In this document: positions 16,475 to 25,536 of the stretch, in pieces
Numbering within the stretch: position 1 is the stretch's first letter
How the letters are laid out: each line of letters begins with the position of its first letter
DNA from: Acidobacteriota bacterium
GTDB taxonomy: Bacteria; Acidobacteriota; Polarisedimenticolia; Polarisedimenticolales; Polarisedimenticolaceae
DNA length: 64,000 nt
Assembly (NCBI GenBank): GCA_029861955.1
Contig: JAOTYK010000021.1
Coordinates: forward strand, 1 to 64,000
Direction of reading: 5' to 3'
Position numbers and translations under genes: made by a program
The notes under the pieces: generated by a model
The model's database searches: none
Seen by the model: only the letters and a program-made list of their open reading frames with translations
Told to the model about the DNA's origin: nothing

Positions 16475-18277
16475 TTACCGCCTCTCCGGATCAAAAATCA
16501 GAATCGAATGTCCGACCTGGGCCACCGGTTCCAGTTCGTGGAGCGGCTCGTAGAAGCCGGTCAAGAACACACCGTTATACATAGTGGCACTGATCGCGAT
16601 CGGTCCACCCGCAGGGTCAAAACGCTCCCCGGGCAAAGCATCCGGCTCGTACCACCACTTCTGGCCGGGACCATTCGGAGCCAGTCCGACGGATGGAAGG
16701 TAATCGTACTCGATCCCATGATGCGTAGCGTCAGCGCTGCCAAAATAGGCCAGCCGAATTCGCTCGATCCCGTTCCGCTCCATGTAGATCTTCAATGCCG
16801 GGAGGTCCTGTCCCCAATCTACGAATGAATCGGCAAGGAACCGATACCCGTTACGCGATCCGCCGACGGTTTCATTGAAATACGGCAGGTAATGGGGATA
16901 GGTCCTGACGGCCCCCACGAGGTACCAGGACAGGGCCAATGTGAGCGCGACCCGAGCGCCTCTTCGCAAGACCCGCCCGTCCTGTAGCCAACGACCCGCC
17001 AGGACATGGAGACACGGATAGATCAACAGGACATAACGCAGACCGATACTGACACTCTTGAAGTAAGCGAACAGAGCCAGCATGAAGAACGTCGTCCCGA
17101 TCAAAAACCACTCACCCATCAACGGTCGTCGGCGCCAGACGATGGCGCCCATCGACAGAGAGGCCAACAGCAAGAGCGGCAAGGGCGTCTTGATCAGGAC
17201 GGCAACGGGAATCACGTACCACCAGCCTTCTCTGGAGAGTCGCCCGTGAAAGAAGACGTTGTTTCCCTCGGAGATCCGGGTCGATTGAAACTCGATCAGG
17301 CGGATCATCGGCTCGGGGATCGGAACCGGTAGATGCAGGCCGGCCCTGAACACGGGCGCGAGGGGTGGAGCCACTGTGGACAATCGATGCTCCAGAGTTC
17401 GGGCCTTCTCATAGTGACCGGCGGAGACGAAACTGCCCTCAAAGCCGTAGCTCAGGTTCAAGACTGACAGAGAACAGATCGCGAACACCCCGTACGTCAG
17501 GACGATCTTCGCCAGTCGGCGTGGGAGCGGCCGCCGGATCCGATCCAGGGGGCCCGCAGAGATACCTGGTGAAGAATCGCGGCTCGCCGAGAGGAACGGC
17601 AACGTCAGGGCGAGCAACAGCGGCAGGACCAGTAGGATGGCAGTAGTCTTCGTCGCCGCAGCGACGGCAAAGTAGGTTGCGCTCAGAAGCAACGGACGCC
17701 AGGTAGGCTGCTCGATATAGCGCCACAGGTGGTACGCAGCCGCGAATCCGAAAGTCGCCAGCGCCAGGTCCTGAGTCGCCAGGCGTGCATGCGCCAGCAG
17801 GTTAGGTGAGAACGCGAACAGAAACAACGATAGCAACGCTGCGCGTTCGCCGTAGAGCCGTCGAGCCCAGCGTTGGACGTACAACCCCAGGATAAGTGCC
17901 AGGGCCAGGACAGGCAGGCGCGTCGCGAACAGGATGCGGTCCGCGTTGATTCGATTTTCGTAAAGGAACTTCCGTGAATAACGCCATTGCTCGATTTCGG
18001 ACCAGGTGGCCGGATCGCTCTCTATAGCCGGTAGGTCGGGAGACAAAACCAGCAACGGGAGTGCAGTCAACATCTTCGTCAACGGCGGATTGGTCCGGTT
18101 GTAGCCAAACTCGCCGGTACGTAGGTGGTAGTAACCCGCCGTCAGGTACATGATCTCGTCGGTCGTCACCGACTTCTGCCGCATGCTGAACAGGCCCTGC
18201 GAAGCAAACAGCAACAGCAAGGCCGGGACCAGCCAGCGGCGCAGGGCAACGAGTCGAGGAATATCCGTAGAATTCAT
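16475..18277 (-). CDS. GT-C (PMT/ArnT-like, GT39/83-type) membrane glycosyltransferase
   Basis: The 600-aa product has about ten to twelve hydrophobic segments. The first periplasmic loop carries TTDEIMYLTAGYYHLRTGEF with the acidic DE pair expected of PMT/ArnT enzymes, followed by NRTNPPLTKML. The C-terminal ~120 residues form a soluble domain. Such enzymes transfer a sugar from polyprenyl phosphate to an acceptor on the periplasmic side. It overlaps the upstream GT4 by 4 bp and is followed by the DPM1-like GT2 that could make its donor. Acceptor (lipid, glycan or protein) unknown. Confidence 0.83.
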   Translation of the reverse strand: MNSTDIPRLVALRRWLVPALLLLFASQGLFSMRQKSVTTDEIMYLTAGYYHLRTGEFGYNRTNPPLTKMLTALPLLVLSPDLPAIESDPATWSEIEQWRYSRKFLYENRINADRILFATRLPVLALALILGLYVQRWARRLYGERAALLSLFLFAFSPNLLAHARLATQDLALATFGFAAAYHLWRYIEQPTWRPLLLSATYFAVAAATKTTAILLVLPLLLALTLPFLSASRDSSPGISAGPLDRIRRPLPRRLAKIVLTYGVFAICSLSVLNLSYGFEGSFVSAGHYEKARTLEHRLSTVAPPLAPVFRAGLHLPVPIPEPMIRLIEFQSTRISEGNNVFFHGRLSREGWWYVIPVAVLIKTPLPLLLLASLSMGAIVWRRRPLMGEWFLIGTTFFMLALFAYFKSVSIGLRYVLLIYPCLHVLAGRWLQDGRVLRRGARVALTLALSWYLVGAVRTYPHYLPYFNETVGGSRNGYRFLADSFVDWGQDLPALKIYMERNGIERIRLAYFGSADATHHGIEYDYLPSVGLAPNGPGQKWWYEPDALPGERFDPAGGPIAISATMYNGVFLTGFYEPLHELEPVAQVGHSILIFDPERR

Positions 18278-19557
18278 TTCAGAGTGGCAAGGATGTCGTC
18301 GAACCTCCGCGAGGTATTGTCCCAGGTAAATCGTTCGAGCATCCGCTGACGACCGCGCTCGCCCATCCTTCGACGCCCCTCGTCGTCGCGCAGCATGTCG
18401 ATGATCGCTCGACCCATCACTTCGGGGCAGTTGGGCTCAACCAATCGCCCGGTCTCACCGTCGGCAACGACCTCCGGGATCCCGCCGGTCGGCGTCGAGA
18501 TCACGGGTTTCCCACACCCCATCGCCTCGGTAAGAATCATGCCGAACGGCTCGTTCCAGATCGACGGGTGCACGAAGAATTCGGACATCGCGTACAACAA
18601 TGGAAGTTCCGTGTGAGGGACACTCCCGAGGATTTGGACAGACTCCCCTGCCGCCGCTGCCAGAGCCTCAACCCGCTCACGATAGCCGGGCTTCAGGGTC
18701 TCAATCGCCGTCAACTCGGGCGTGCGATCGCCCCTACTTAACCAACGTGGACTCGGCGGATTTGCGTAGAACCCGCCGATGACCAGCAGAACTGCTTCGG
18801 GAACCTTCTTCGCGACCTCTCGCATCGCTGCCACGAGGGTATGCACTCCTTTTTCTGGCGTAACACGTCCAACAAACGTGATGACCTTCTTACCCTGCAG
18901 GTCTAACTCTTGCCTTTTTAGATCGACCTCCTGGGAGTCGGGGGCTCGAAATAGATCGGGATTTGAGCCATTGTACAACGTGTGGCACTTGGCGGCGTGC
19001 TCTGGAAATCGTTTGGCCACTCCACCGGTGATGTAACTGCTGCAACCACAGATGGCATCGACTTCCTCTAACACTTCGGCGATCTCATGCCTGGGCAGTT
19101 CGATTAGCCAGTCACACTGCATCACGAGAACAATCTTCGCGTTCGGATTGCGCTGACGAAGGGACTTCACAAATTGTGAAAAGTTGATGACGACGATCAC
19201 GTCTGCCCCGTCGGCGGCGACCGTCGCAGCCACTTTTGCGACATAGTTTCGGTGGAATCGACGGGCGAAATAGTAGTGTCGGTAGTACAGGTCGACATCT
19301 CGACGGAACAGCCTACTTGCAATCCGTTCAAGTTTGCGAAGTCGGTAGACCAGCGTATTGTCGGCTTCGAGACTGACCCGTCGGTGACGGATACCATCTC
19401 GCGTTTCGTCGACCGGGGAATCCATGGTCTCGCGGCTGTGAATCGTGACATCGTGACGCGGGACAAGTCGCCCGGCCAACTCCTGGGCCCAGATCGCCAG
19501 AGAACTCCCGCGAGGGGGAAGAATGTCAAACGGCTGGGCCACGATCGCTATCTTCAT
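18274..19557 (-). CDS. Glycosyltransferase family 4
   Basis: This protein (427 aa from ATG 19557; 431 from ATG 19569) starts MKIAIVAQPFDILPPRGSSL and has the GT-B fold signatures FVGRVTPEKGVHTLVAAM and NEPFGMILTEAMGCGKPVI (E-x7-E). It resembles WcaL/YpjH-type glycosyltransferases that add sugars to polyprenyl-linked intermediates. No clear Shine-Dalgarno separates the candidate starts. It is the first gene of the minus-strand operon running to 2639, so the promoter should lie in the 19558-19660 stretch, where I could not identify one. Confidence 0.86.
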   Translation of the reverse strand: MKIAIVAQPFDILPPRGSSLAIWAQELAGRLVPRHDVTIHSRETMDSPVDETRDGIRHRRVSLEADNTLVYRLRKLERIASRLFRRDVDLYYRHYYFARRFHRNYVAKVAATVAADGADVIVVINFSQFVKSLRQRNPNAKIVLVMQCDWLIELPRHEIAEVLEEVDAICGCSSYITGGVAKRFPEHAAKCHTLYNGSNPDLFRAPDSQEVDLKRQELDLQGKKVITFVGRVTPEKGVHTLVAAMREVAKKVPEAVLLVIGGFYANPPSPRWLSRGDRTPELTAIETLKPGYRERVEALAAAAGESVQILGSVPHTELPLLYAMSEFFVHPSIWNEPFGMILTEAMGCGKPVISTPTGGIPEVVADGETGRLVEPNCPEVMGRAIIDMLRDDEGRRRMGERGRQRMLERFTWDNTSRRFDDILATLK

Positions 19558-19569
19558 CATCGTTACCAT

Positions 19570-20036
19570 AACGGATAGGTCGTAGATCCGTCTGCTTCAA
19601 GTACAGGATCCATTGCTCTTCCGGGCCAAGCGCCCTCATATCCCTTGACTCGCCGCCCGTGGCTTTGTACGTAAATTATGGATCGCTTAAGCCCTTTGCA
19701 TACTATGCGACGCGTTTGGGCATTGGTACAAGTGAGCTAATCCGCAGTTCCAACACCCACGACGAATTTAGCTGGGACGTTGTGGAGACGGATGTTCGAA
19801 GCCTCGCTGGTAAGCCACGGGTTTGGACATTGTTTTCCGGTGTCGATAAATATTCGGATCTCAATGAAGAGTCACTTTTTCTCTACTTTGCGGATCGCAC
19901 CGCCGCCAGGCGTGATACGTTCAAGACAAAAGAGCCTCCATCTATTTGTTTGACTTCAGTAAAGATAGGGAAGTCAGCGTAAGATAGAATCAAACCTTGA
20001 CGCGAGGGTTTACCCATATTTCACGGAACCTGGTAG
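19570..20036. other. Intergenic stretch at the left edge of the mosaic island
   Basis: Besides the putative glycosyltransferase remnant, the right end has a weak inverted repeat (AAACC..GGTTT, about 19993-20011) just past the stop of the minus-strand glycosyltransferase. It could be a poor terminator. No RNA gene or promoter is recognised. Confidence 0.35.
19659..19982 (+). pseudogene. C-terminal remnant of an EPS-locus GT-C-type glycosyltransferase
   Basis: A plus-strand open stretch (107 codons from a GTG; open upstream only to 19572) encodes ALYVNYGSLKPFAYYATRLG and then GKPRVWTLFSG. I recognise this as the soluble C-terminal tail of EPS-locus ArnT/PMT-like membrane glycosyltransferases: a vyYgarpaFryYa-type segment, then GRVWfvfSh, then LDxxxxRLDxF. 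No membrane segments precede it and no ribosome site is visible, so this looks like the stranded 3' end of a deleted gene. It marks the left edge of the AT-richer mosaic. The call rests on memory of the family, so confidence is moderate. Confidence 0.4.
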
Positions 20037-21257
20037 TCATACGAATGTCGACGACTGCAAAAAATCATTCAGCCTTTTCGAGTAAGAGGGCCCAAGTTCG
20101 TTACACATCTTTACTGCTACGTTCAGAGCCAATACGTCCCAGTCGTGCCGCCTGGCAACACTTTGTCGATGCTTGATCATCTCCGTGGTGTTCATTTCAG
20201 GGCTCAATGACTTCAGCAAAGCGGCAGACCATTCCTCTCTGGTCTGAGCCAATGAGATTGTGTCGGCAAACTCCAACAAACTCTCGATAGGCGAACCGAC
20301 GACCGGAAGCCCGGTTGCCAGATACTCGTGCACTTTCATTGGATAAATAAATTTCGTGTAGTCATCCATTCGGTAACAAAGCATGCATACATCAAAAAAG
20401 CAATTGTATGTTGGCAAAGTCCCGACCGGCTTATTTCCAAGAAAATAAACGTTTTGCTGATTCTGTAGCGATCTAATTTCATCTTCGATTGTGCTCGTCG
20501 ACACCAAGGGTCCAACCAACACAAACGACAAATCCGAGTGAATCTGCGACAACTCAAGTAACAACTGCAGATCAAGCTGCGGTTTGATCCTTCCCACGTA
20601 CCCAATGCGAGGGTGCGGAATGGCGGCTATGTCGTCTGCCTCCACGTCGCATGACGAGTACGCGTGAAAATCAACTCCATTGGGTATAAATGCTGTTTTG
20701 GAATTGATGTGCCCCTTTTTCCTCAGCAACGCCGGTGAATGCATGAATACCTGATCCGCACGACTAATCAGTTCGTACTCGTCGGAAGATATCGGCTGTT
20801 CCGTGGGCGAAAAAGTGTACTCATCATCGATGTGATAGGCGCTGGAATCATAGTCAGCATCATCAAGCATCGCGACAAACTCGGGTCGCCACATATAAAG
20901 GACTGTTCGCTTAACACCGGCAGCTCGTAATATCGATTTCGCTCGCCACAGACGAAGTCGGGACGCGGATTTGACAAGCCATTTGGGTCGGTACGCTACT
21001 GGAAGCCACCTGTCTTGGGCATATATTTCGAAACCCGGAGCAGGCGAATCCAACTGGGACTTTTTAGACGCTTTCCACAACGCCTGTCGATCCCGCATCG
21101 GCCCAAACCAAACGATATTGAAGTACTTCGCCAGTCGAATCATGATGTGATGTCGCGGTTGCCAAACGTCATCCCACTCATCGGGTACTACCGCAAGCAC
21201 CCCGACATCCGGCATTAGAGGAGATTTCGTGTGCTCAAGAGAGTCGCTATTCGCCAT
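20037..21257 (-). CDS. Glycosyltransferase (GT4-like, TuaH type)
   Basis: The 406-aa protein has a GT-B layout with GVLAVVPDEWDDVWQPRHHI near the N terminus, YHIDDEYTF and IGYVGRIKPQLDLQLLLEL in the middle, and the donor-site KVHEYLATGLPVVGSP (HEY..GxP) near 310. It resembles TuaH-like glycosyltransferases of teichuronic acid and EPS clusters. It is oriented like the operon to its left but is separated by ~480 bp including a gene remnant, and its base composition is AT-richer, fitting later acquisition. Confidence 0.82.
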   Translation of the reverse strand: MANSDSLEHTKSPLMPDVGVLAVVPDEWDDVWQPRHHIMIRLAKYFNIVWFGPMRDRQALWKASKKSQLDSPAPGFEIYAQDRWLPVAYRPKWLVKSASRLRLWRAKSILRAAGVKRTVLYMWRPEFVAMLDDADYDSSAYHIDDEYTFSPTEQPISSDEYELISRADQVFMHSPALLRKKGHINSKTAFIPNGVDFHAYSSCDVEADDIAAIPHPRIGYVGRIKPQLDLQLLLELSQIHSDLSFVLVGPLVSTSTIEDEIRSLQNQQNVYFLGNKPVGTLPTYNCFFDVCMLCYRMDDYTKFIYPMKVHEYLATGLPVVGSPIESLLEFADTISLAQTREEWSAALLKSLSPEMNTTEMIKHRQSVARRHDWDVLALNVAVKMCNELGPSYSKRLNDFLQSSTFV

Positions 21258-21892
21258 ACTGCGTATTCCGCTGATTGTGATCGCATTATCCGATGATTGT
21301 AATCACGCAAGCAGTTGGACGTGATCCCCCCGTCAGAGCGAAGCGATGATGGTTTTCAGCGGTCTCCTTGTCTTCCTACGTTCTTTTCTGATGGATCGTA
21401 CATCACTTTCGCCTATTTGAGGGGCCGCTCCGTCGCCGAGGCTGTAGAGCTTGCGGGCGGGCGCAGCCCGTCCAAGGAGTTGTGGAAAACCGGTTGTGAG
21501 TTTTCCATGACTGCGGCGGCAGCGGCTAGTCGAGACCTTCCTGACGGGCCCGGCGGGTATATTCCGAGACCGTCCCTACTCCCACACCACAGGCTCGGGC
21601 GATCGCTCTGTGCCGCATCCGCCGCTCGTACTTCAGTCGCAGAATTTCTCGTAATTTCCTCATCTGTAGCCGCTTCGCTACCGACGGTTGATCACGATGG
21701 GCCGGAATACGCACGTCGGAGCGTAGCCGCGCGAATCATGCCTTCAGTGTTATGCAGCAAGTGATCGCAAATCGCGTCGGTGGAATTAGGGACGACTCCT
21801 GTATATTTGGTCGGACAGTGAGTACCTATGTAAGCGGTTGTTAGCGGTTTCGTAGGGGGCATGTCCACTTGCTGGAGAGGCAGATTAGTTAG
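21258..21892. other. Intergenic stretch with decayed IS21
   Basis: This 635-bp gap separates a minus-strand GT from a plus-strand GT. It contains an IstA N-terminal remnant on the minus strand (listed separately). The rest shows no intact gene. A Shine-Dalgarno-like GGAGAGG lies ahead of the GT2 at 21893. Confidence 0.5.
21526..21714 (-). pseudogene. IS21-family transposase (IstA) N-terminal remnant
   Basis: The translated piece contains MRKLREILRLKYERRMRHRA followed by IARACGVGVGTVSEYTRRA. This matches the N-terminal HTH of IstA, which normally reads close to RKIREVLRLKYxxGLSxRxIA with VxEYLRRA. A TAG interrupts the frame where family members read Trp-Pro-Leu-Pro (here GLD-stop-PLP), and the sequence beyond decays without the DDE domain or IstB. 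It is a dead fragment marking a past IS21 insertion. Confidence 0.75.
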
Positions 21893-22861
21893 ATGGCTAG
21901 TCCTTTTGTGAGCATTATCGTTCCGTTTTTCAATGCGGAAAAATACATCCAAACTTGTATTCGGAGTCTGCTGCAGCAGACGCATTCTGATCTTGAGGTA
22001 TTGGCAATTGATGACGGATCAACGGATGACAGCGCTAAACTATTGGGCGAGTTCGCGGATGATCAGAGGCTCCACATTCTTTCCAGGAAGAACAGTGGTG
22101 GGCCGGCGGCTCCAAGAAATAGTGGCCTCGGAAAGGCTCGGGGCAAATATATATTATTTTTCGATGCAGACGATATTGCTGACCCGAGTAAAGTGAAAAG
22201 AACCGTAGATTGTCTCGAGAACGACCTGGATATGCGCGGCCTGGTTGCGACTGACTTTAGTGCGATAGATGAGAACGGGTACGATGTCAGCAGCCCAGGT
22301 TACCTGTCAAAATTTGATCGTATTGCGGCGCTGTTACGGGCGAACCAGGCGACTGGAATCGTGTCAATGGGGCCGCAAGAATCGTATGAATTACTGCTAC
22401 TTGGAAATTTTATTGGCACTTCAAGTGTGGCTGTCAGGAGAGCAGTGCTCGTTGAGGTGGGTCGTTTTGATGAAACTCTCAAAAACGGCGATGACTATGA
22501 GTTTTGGTTACGGCTTGTCAGACACAGCGGCATGATGCTAATTGGAGAATCCCTTCATAAGTATCGTTTGGTCGGCAGCAGCATAAGCAAACGGCCGGCA
22601 ATTCAGCTGGCCCCTAATCGTATAGAAGTATTAAAACGGCAACTGGAGTTCGCCCGCCCTGGTACTCAGAGCATCGGTGTAAAGCGAAAAATTGCGCGTA
22701 ATTACAATTCAATGGCTTGGGAGTTGAAAGAGGCCGGTGATTATGTTGCTTCAAAGAATTACTATCGGCTGGCGATGCGTTGGAGTATCAGCGTGGTGTC
22801 CATTCGAGGACTGATCATGGTTTCGCTGCGGGCGATTTATGGTCGCTTGACTAGGGGCTGA
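21893..22861 (+). CDS. Glycosyltransferase family 2
   Basis: The 322-aa product starts SIIVPFFNAEKYI and has DDGSTDDSAKLL, then the DxD-type FFDADDIADPSK, all standard for inverting GT-A family 2 enzymes. It has no membrane anchor. It is the first of three plus-strand GT2 genes, each separated by 90-160 bp rather than overlapping, in an AT-richer stretch. Acceptor and donor unknown. Confidence 0.87.
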   Translation: MASPFVSIIVPFFNAEKYIQTCIRSLLQQTHSDLEVLAIDDGSTDDSAKLLGEFADDQRLHILSRKNSGGPAAPRNSGLGKARGKYILFFDADDIADPSKVKRTVDCLENDLDMRGLVATDFSAIDENGYDVSSPGYLSKFDRIAALLRANQATGIVSMGPQESYELLLLGNFIGTSSVAVRRAVLVEVGRFDETLKNGDDYEFWLRLVRHSGMMLIGESLHKYRLVGSSISKRPAIQLAPNRIEVLKRQLEFARPGTQSIGVKRKIARNYNSMAWELKEAGDYVASKNYYRLAMRWSISVVSIRGLIMVSLRAIYGRLTRG

Positions 22862-22865
22862 TTTG

Positions 22866-22910
22866 CTGTCCCGCCGTGCCCCTGTAATGTTCCTGATAGA
22901 TCAATATTTC
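22866..22910 (-). pseudogene. Short 3'-end remnant of an asparagine-synthase-like gene
   Basis: Read on the minus strand, this stretch encodes IDLSGTLQGHGGT, which parallels IDLLGTLRGRSRT near the C terminus of the asparagine-synthase-like protein at 25537-27108. The DNA match covers about 40 bp at roughly three quarters identity by eye. It may be the tail of a third, deleted copy. The match is short and could be coincidence. Confidence 0.3.
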
Positions 22911-23017
22911 AACTCAAGATCGAAACCAAGAATGAGATCGCCATTTCCTGAAATATCGTAAACTCCGGAACCAATGCACGATATGAATTTTTTCGCCAAA
23001 TTATAAATCGAAAGACA

Positions 23018-23908
23018 ATGAAAATAATCTCTATAGGACTTCCAGTTTTCAATGGCGACAACTACTTGGCCGCTGCTATTGAGTCTCTCCTCGCGCAATC
23101 ATTTGAAAATTTTGAGCTAATTATCCTAGACAATGCATCCTCAGATGGCACCGAAGAAATTTGCCGCAAAGCGGCCGGTTTGGACGATCGAATTACTTAT
23201 GTTCGAAATGGCGAAAATATTGGCGCGGCAAAAAACTTCAATAAAGTATTCCACCTTTCAAATGCTCAGTACTTCAAGTGGGCAGCTCATGATGACATTT
23301 GCGCCCCCAGTTTCCTGGAGAAGGCGCTAAATGCACTGGAAAGCGATCACTCAGCAGTCCTGGCTTATCCTAAAACTATGGTAGTAGATGAGATATCGAA
23401 CCGCGAATACCCTTACGAAGTGCGACTGGATACGGATGGCGAATATGCGCCCGATAGATTCGCGTCACTACTCGTGGGACACAAGTGCTTCGAGATCTTT
23501 GGCCTGATCCGCTCGAATTTTCTTAAGCAAACGAAGTTAATAGGTGATTACGTAAATGGGGACGGTGTGTTGCTTGCGGAACTATCGTTAGTTGGAAAAT
23601 TTATCGAAATTGAAGAGTTTCTTTTTTTCGCGTATAAGCACGAAATTCAGTCGATGAGTATGCTTACTGACCTTGAAGCCTTCGCCGAGTGGTTCAACCC
23701 TGAAAAAAAATGGACAGGCAAGATTCCTTATTCCTTCATGTACGTTGAATACGCGAAAGCGATCATTCGGGCTCAAATAAGTTGGAGATTAAAAAAGCAG
23801 TGTCTTGCGCGATTGTATTGGAGCGCGAAAACGAGGAAGAAAGTATTTCGAAAAGAGATGCTCAACTTATTGCCACTGCCGAAACGAACCTCCAGCTCTC
23901 AAAATTGA
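23018..23908 (+). CDS. Glycosyltransferase family 2
   Basis: This 296-aa protein begins MKIISIGLPVFNGDNYLAAA and continues with LDNASSDGTEEICRKAA. At the metal-binding position it has WAAHDDICAPSF, where HDD replaces the usual DxD, a variant common in rhamnosyl- and other GT2s. No membrane segments. It lies 156 bp after the previous GT2; the leader is strongly AT-rich and no strong Shine-Dalgarno is visible. Low GC and isolated spacing suggest transfer from another genome. Confidence 0.84.
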   Translation: MKIISIGLPVFNGDNYLAAAIESLLAQSFENFELIILDNASSDGTEEICRKAAGLDDRITYVRNGENIGAAKNFNKVFHLSNAQYFKWAAHDDICAPSFLEKALNALESDHSAVLAYPKTMVVDEISNREYPYEVRLDTDGEYAPDRFASLLVGHKCFEIFGLIRSNFLKQTKLIGDYVNGDGVLLAELSLVGKFIEIEEFLFFAYKHEIQSMSMLTDLEAFAEWFNPEKKWTGKIPYSFMYVEYAKAIIRAQISWRLKKQCLARLYWSAKTRKKVFRKEMLNLLPLPKRTSSSQN

Positions 23909-23999
23909 GCATTCGAAGATTCAAGTCCGTCCGATAACATGCGGTCATCCAAAAGCTGACCGGATGTCTGCCTGTAGTTTGGCGAAGGAGCGTTGTTAC

Positions 24000-24914
24000 A
24001 TGAAACTCACTGTCGCCATATGTACTTGGAATAGGGCTACTATGCTTAGAAAATCGCTAGGTGCATTCGTCGAAATGGACGTTCCGCCAAACCTTGAGTG
24101 GGAACTGATAGTCGTCGACAACAATTCGACGGATGATACGGAATTAGTAATTAATTCGTTCGCATCCAAACTGCCGATCAAATATGTTTTTGAAGAGAAG
24201 CAAGGTAAATCGCATGCCCTAAATCGTGCAGTATCTCTAGCAAGTGGCGATTATATAATTTGGACAGATGATGACGCTAAAGTCACGAGCGCATGGCTCA
24301 ATGCATATGCTGCTGCTTTCCAAGAGTGGCCTGAAGCGAGCTTTTTTGGGGGGGCCGTCATTCCTTGGTTCGAAACCGAACCGCCGAGCTGGCTTCGGCG
24401 AATAGTACCTTCAGTTCAGGGCGCATATGCCCTGGTTGATTTTGGAGACGAACCGATTGACCTTACGCGGAAGAAAGTACCCCATGGTGTGAACATGGCG
24501 ATCAAGACATCGGTTCAAAGGCAGTATGAGTATGACACAAACGTAGGTCCACGCCCGAACAGCCAATTGCGCGGAGAGGAGACCGCATTAGTTCGATCAA
24601 TGATACAAGACGGTCATAGAGGGAAGTGGACGCCTTCGGCAATTGTTCGTCATCATGTACCGAAAGAAAGACAGACTTTAAAATACCTTAGAGCATTTTA
24701 TCGCGGTCTTGGTGAATTCGAGTCCGCCCGCCAACCAGTCGAAGCGAAGGGACATTTTCGCAAGCCTCTTTGGATGTGGAGAAAGGCGATAGTAAGCGAG
24801 TGCGAATATCGAGTTAAGAAAATGACCACGGAACCGGAAGTCTGGGCTAATTCTCTTGTCCGCTCGAGTATTGCGTGGGGAAGATTATTAGGAAGTGAGT
24901 CAAAACTTCGATAG
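24000..24914 (+). CDS. Glycosyltransferase family 2
   Basis: From ATG 24000 the protein is 304 aa, starting MKLTVAICTWNRATMLRKSL. An AAGGAG seven or eight bases upstream decides this start over earlier in-frame codons. It has VDNNSTDDTELV and the metal site WTDDDAKVT. The C-terminal third (KYLRAFYRGLGEFESARQ) is basic and helical. It is typical of soluble GT2 enzymes in O-antigen and EPS loci. Last of the three plus-strand GT2 genes; downstream is an IS graveyard. Confidence 0.86.
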   Translation: MKLTVAICTWNRATMLRKSLGAFVEMDVPPNLEWELIVVDNNSTDDTELVINSFASKLPIKYVFEEKQGKSHALNRAVSLASGDYIIWTDDDAKVTSAWLNAYAAAFQEWPEASFFGGAVIPWFETEPPSWLRRIVPSVQGAYALVDFGDEPIDLTRKKVPHGVNMAIKTSVQRQYEYDTNVGPRPNSQLRGEETALVRSMIQDGHRGKWTPSAIVRHHVPKERQTLKYLRAFYRGLGEFESARQPVEAKGHFRKPLWMWRKAIVSECEYRVKKMTTEPEVWANSLVRSSIAWGRLLGSESKLR

Positions 24915-24994
24915 AACTGGTCCATAGATTGAGAAGAAGCAATTAGAGATCTCCAAATGCACTTTGAACCGCACCGTGTATTCAGGAGACCAAA

Positions 24995-25087
24995 TTAGTT
25001 GACTTCCGCCACCGCGACTGGAGCCGCCTGAGCCTGACAGTACATCTCTTCGTATTCGACCGGCGGTATGTGGCCGATCGGTTCGAG
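24995..25087 (-). pseudogene. IS3-family OrfB C-terminal remnant
   Basis: The minus-strand translation ends HIPPVEYEEMYCQAQAAPVA then VAEVN-stop, which matches the usual C terminus of IS3-family OrfB proteins (typically xIPPAEYExxYYxQ..AA). Nothing upstream aligns with the DDE domain. It differs from the IS3 copies at 27.2 and 30.1 kb, so it comes from another element. Confidence 0.65.
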
Positions 25088-25260
25088 CAATATCAACTTG
25101 AGCAACAATTTAATATCGATCGTCCTAATTCGATCTGGGTCACGAATATTGCTTTCATCCGAACGTACGAGTAGTGGCTCTACCTTGCGGTAGTACTCGA
25201 TCTTTACTCTCGGCAAGTCGCCGACTTGCGCCGAGTAGGAGTCGACGAGGAAACTGCTGC

Positions 25261-25350
25261 GACAATGCCGTTGTGGAGAGTTTCATTCAGCTGTTTAAAT
25301 GGGAGCAGCGGAAACCAGTCACCGATCGAGCAAGAGAATAGCTACTATTT
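25261..25350 (+). pseudogene. IS3-family OrfB fragment around the catalytic Glu
   Basis: A plus-strand stretch reads DNAVVESFIQLFKWEQRKP, resembling the DDE Glu motif (DNAxxESF..LKxE) of IS3 OrfB, followed by a partly recognisable DRAR segment and a stop. It is opposite in orientation to the neighbouring remnant and too short to classify further. Confidence 0.5.
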
Positions 25351-25494
25351 GAAGCAGCTACATGTCTAGAATATCCAGGGCGGTTCACTTTGCTGCGTTG
25401 CGGACAACGGTTCTTCTTCTTGGCCTGAATTCCTCCTCGTCATCGAGTGGCCACCGGACTTTCCCGCGGATCGTTGATTCGATTAGAGGGGCTA

Positions 25495-25526
25495 GGGGAA
25501 GAACGCCGTTGCTCGACCGTTTACGT
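25495..25526. repeat. Dispersed ~32-bp repeat, copy 1
   Basis: This copy matches 33593-33624 at 30 of 32 positions and shares ~22 bp (ending GACCGTTTACGT) with 31659-31683. It lies about 10 bp past the stop of the minus-strand asparagine-synthase-like gene. See findings. Confidence 0.8.
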
Positions 25527-25536
25527 TAGTGAATAG

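Larger units (their letters stand above)
24915..25536. other. Non-coding IS graveyard between GT2 and asparagine-synthase-like gene
   Basis: This 620-bp gap holds two unrelated-looking IS3 transposase shreds on opposite strands (listed separately) and one copy of a dispersed ~32-bp repeat at its right end. No intact gene is supported. Confidence 0.6.

Noticed and set aside
21315-21764. Plus-strand 149-codon frame over the IS21 remnant
   Set aside because: No family similarity or ribosome site; the minus strand carries a recognisable IstA segment.
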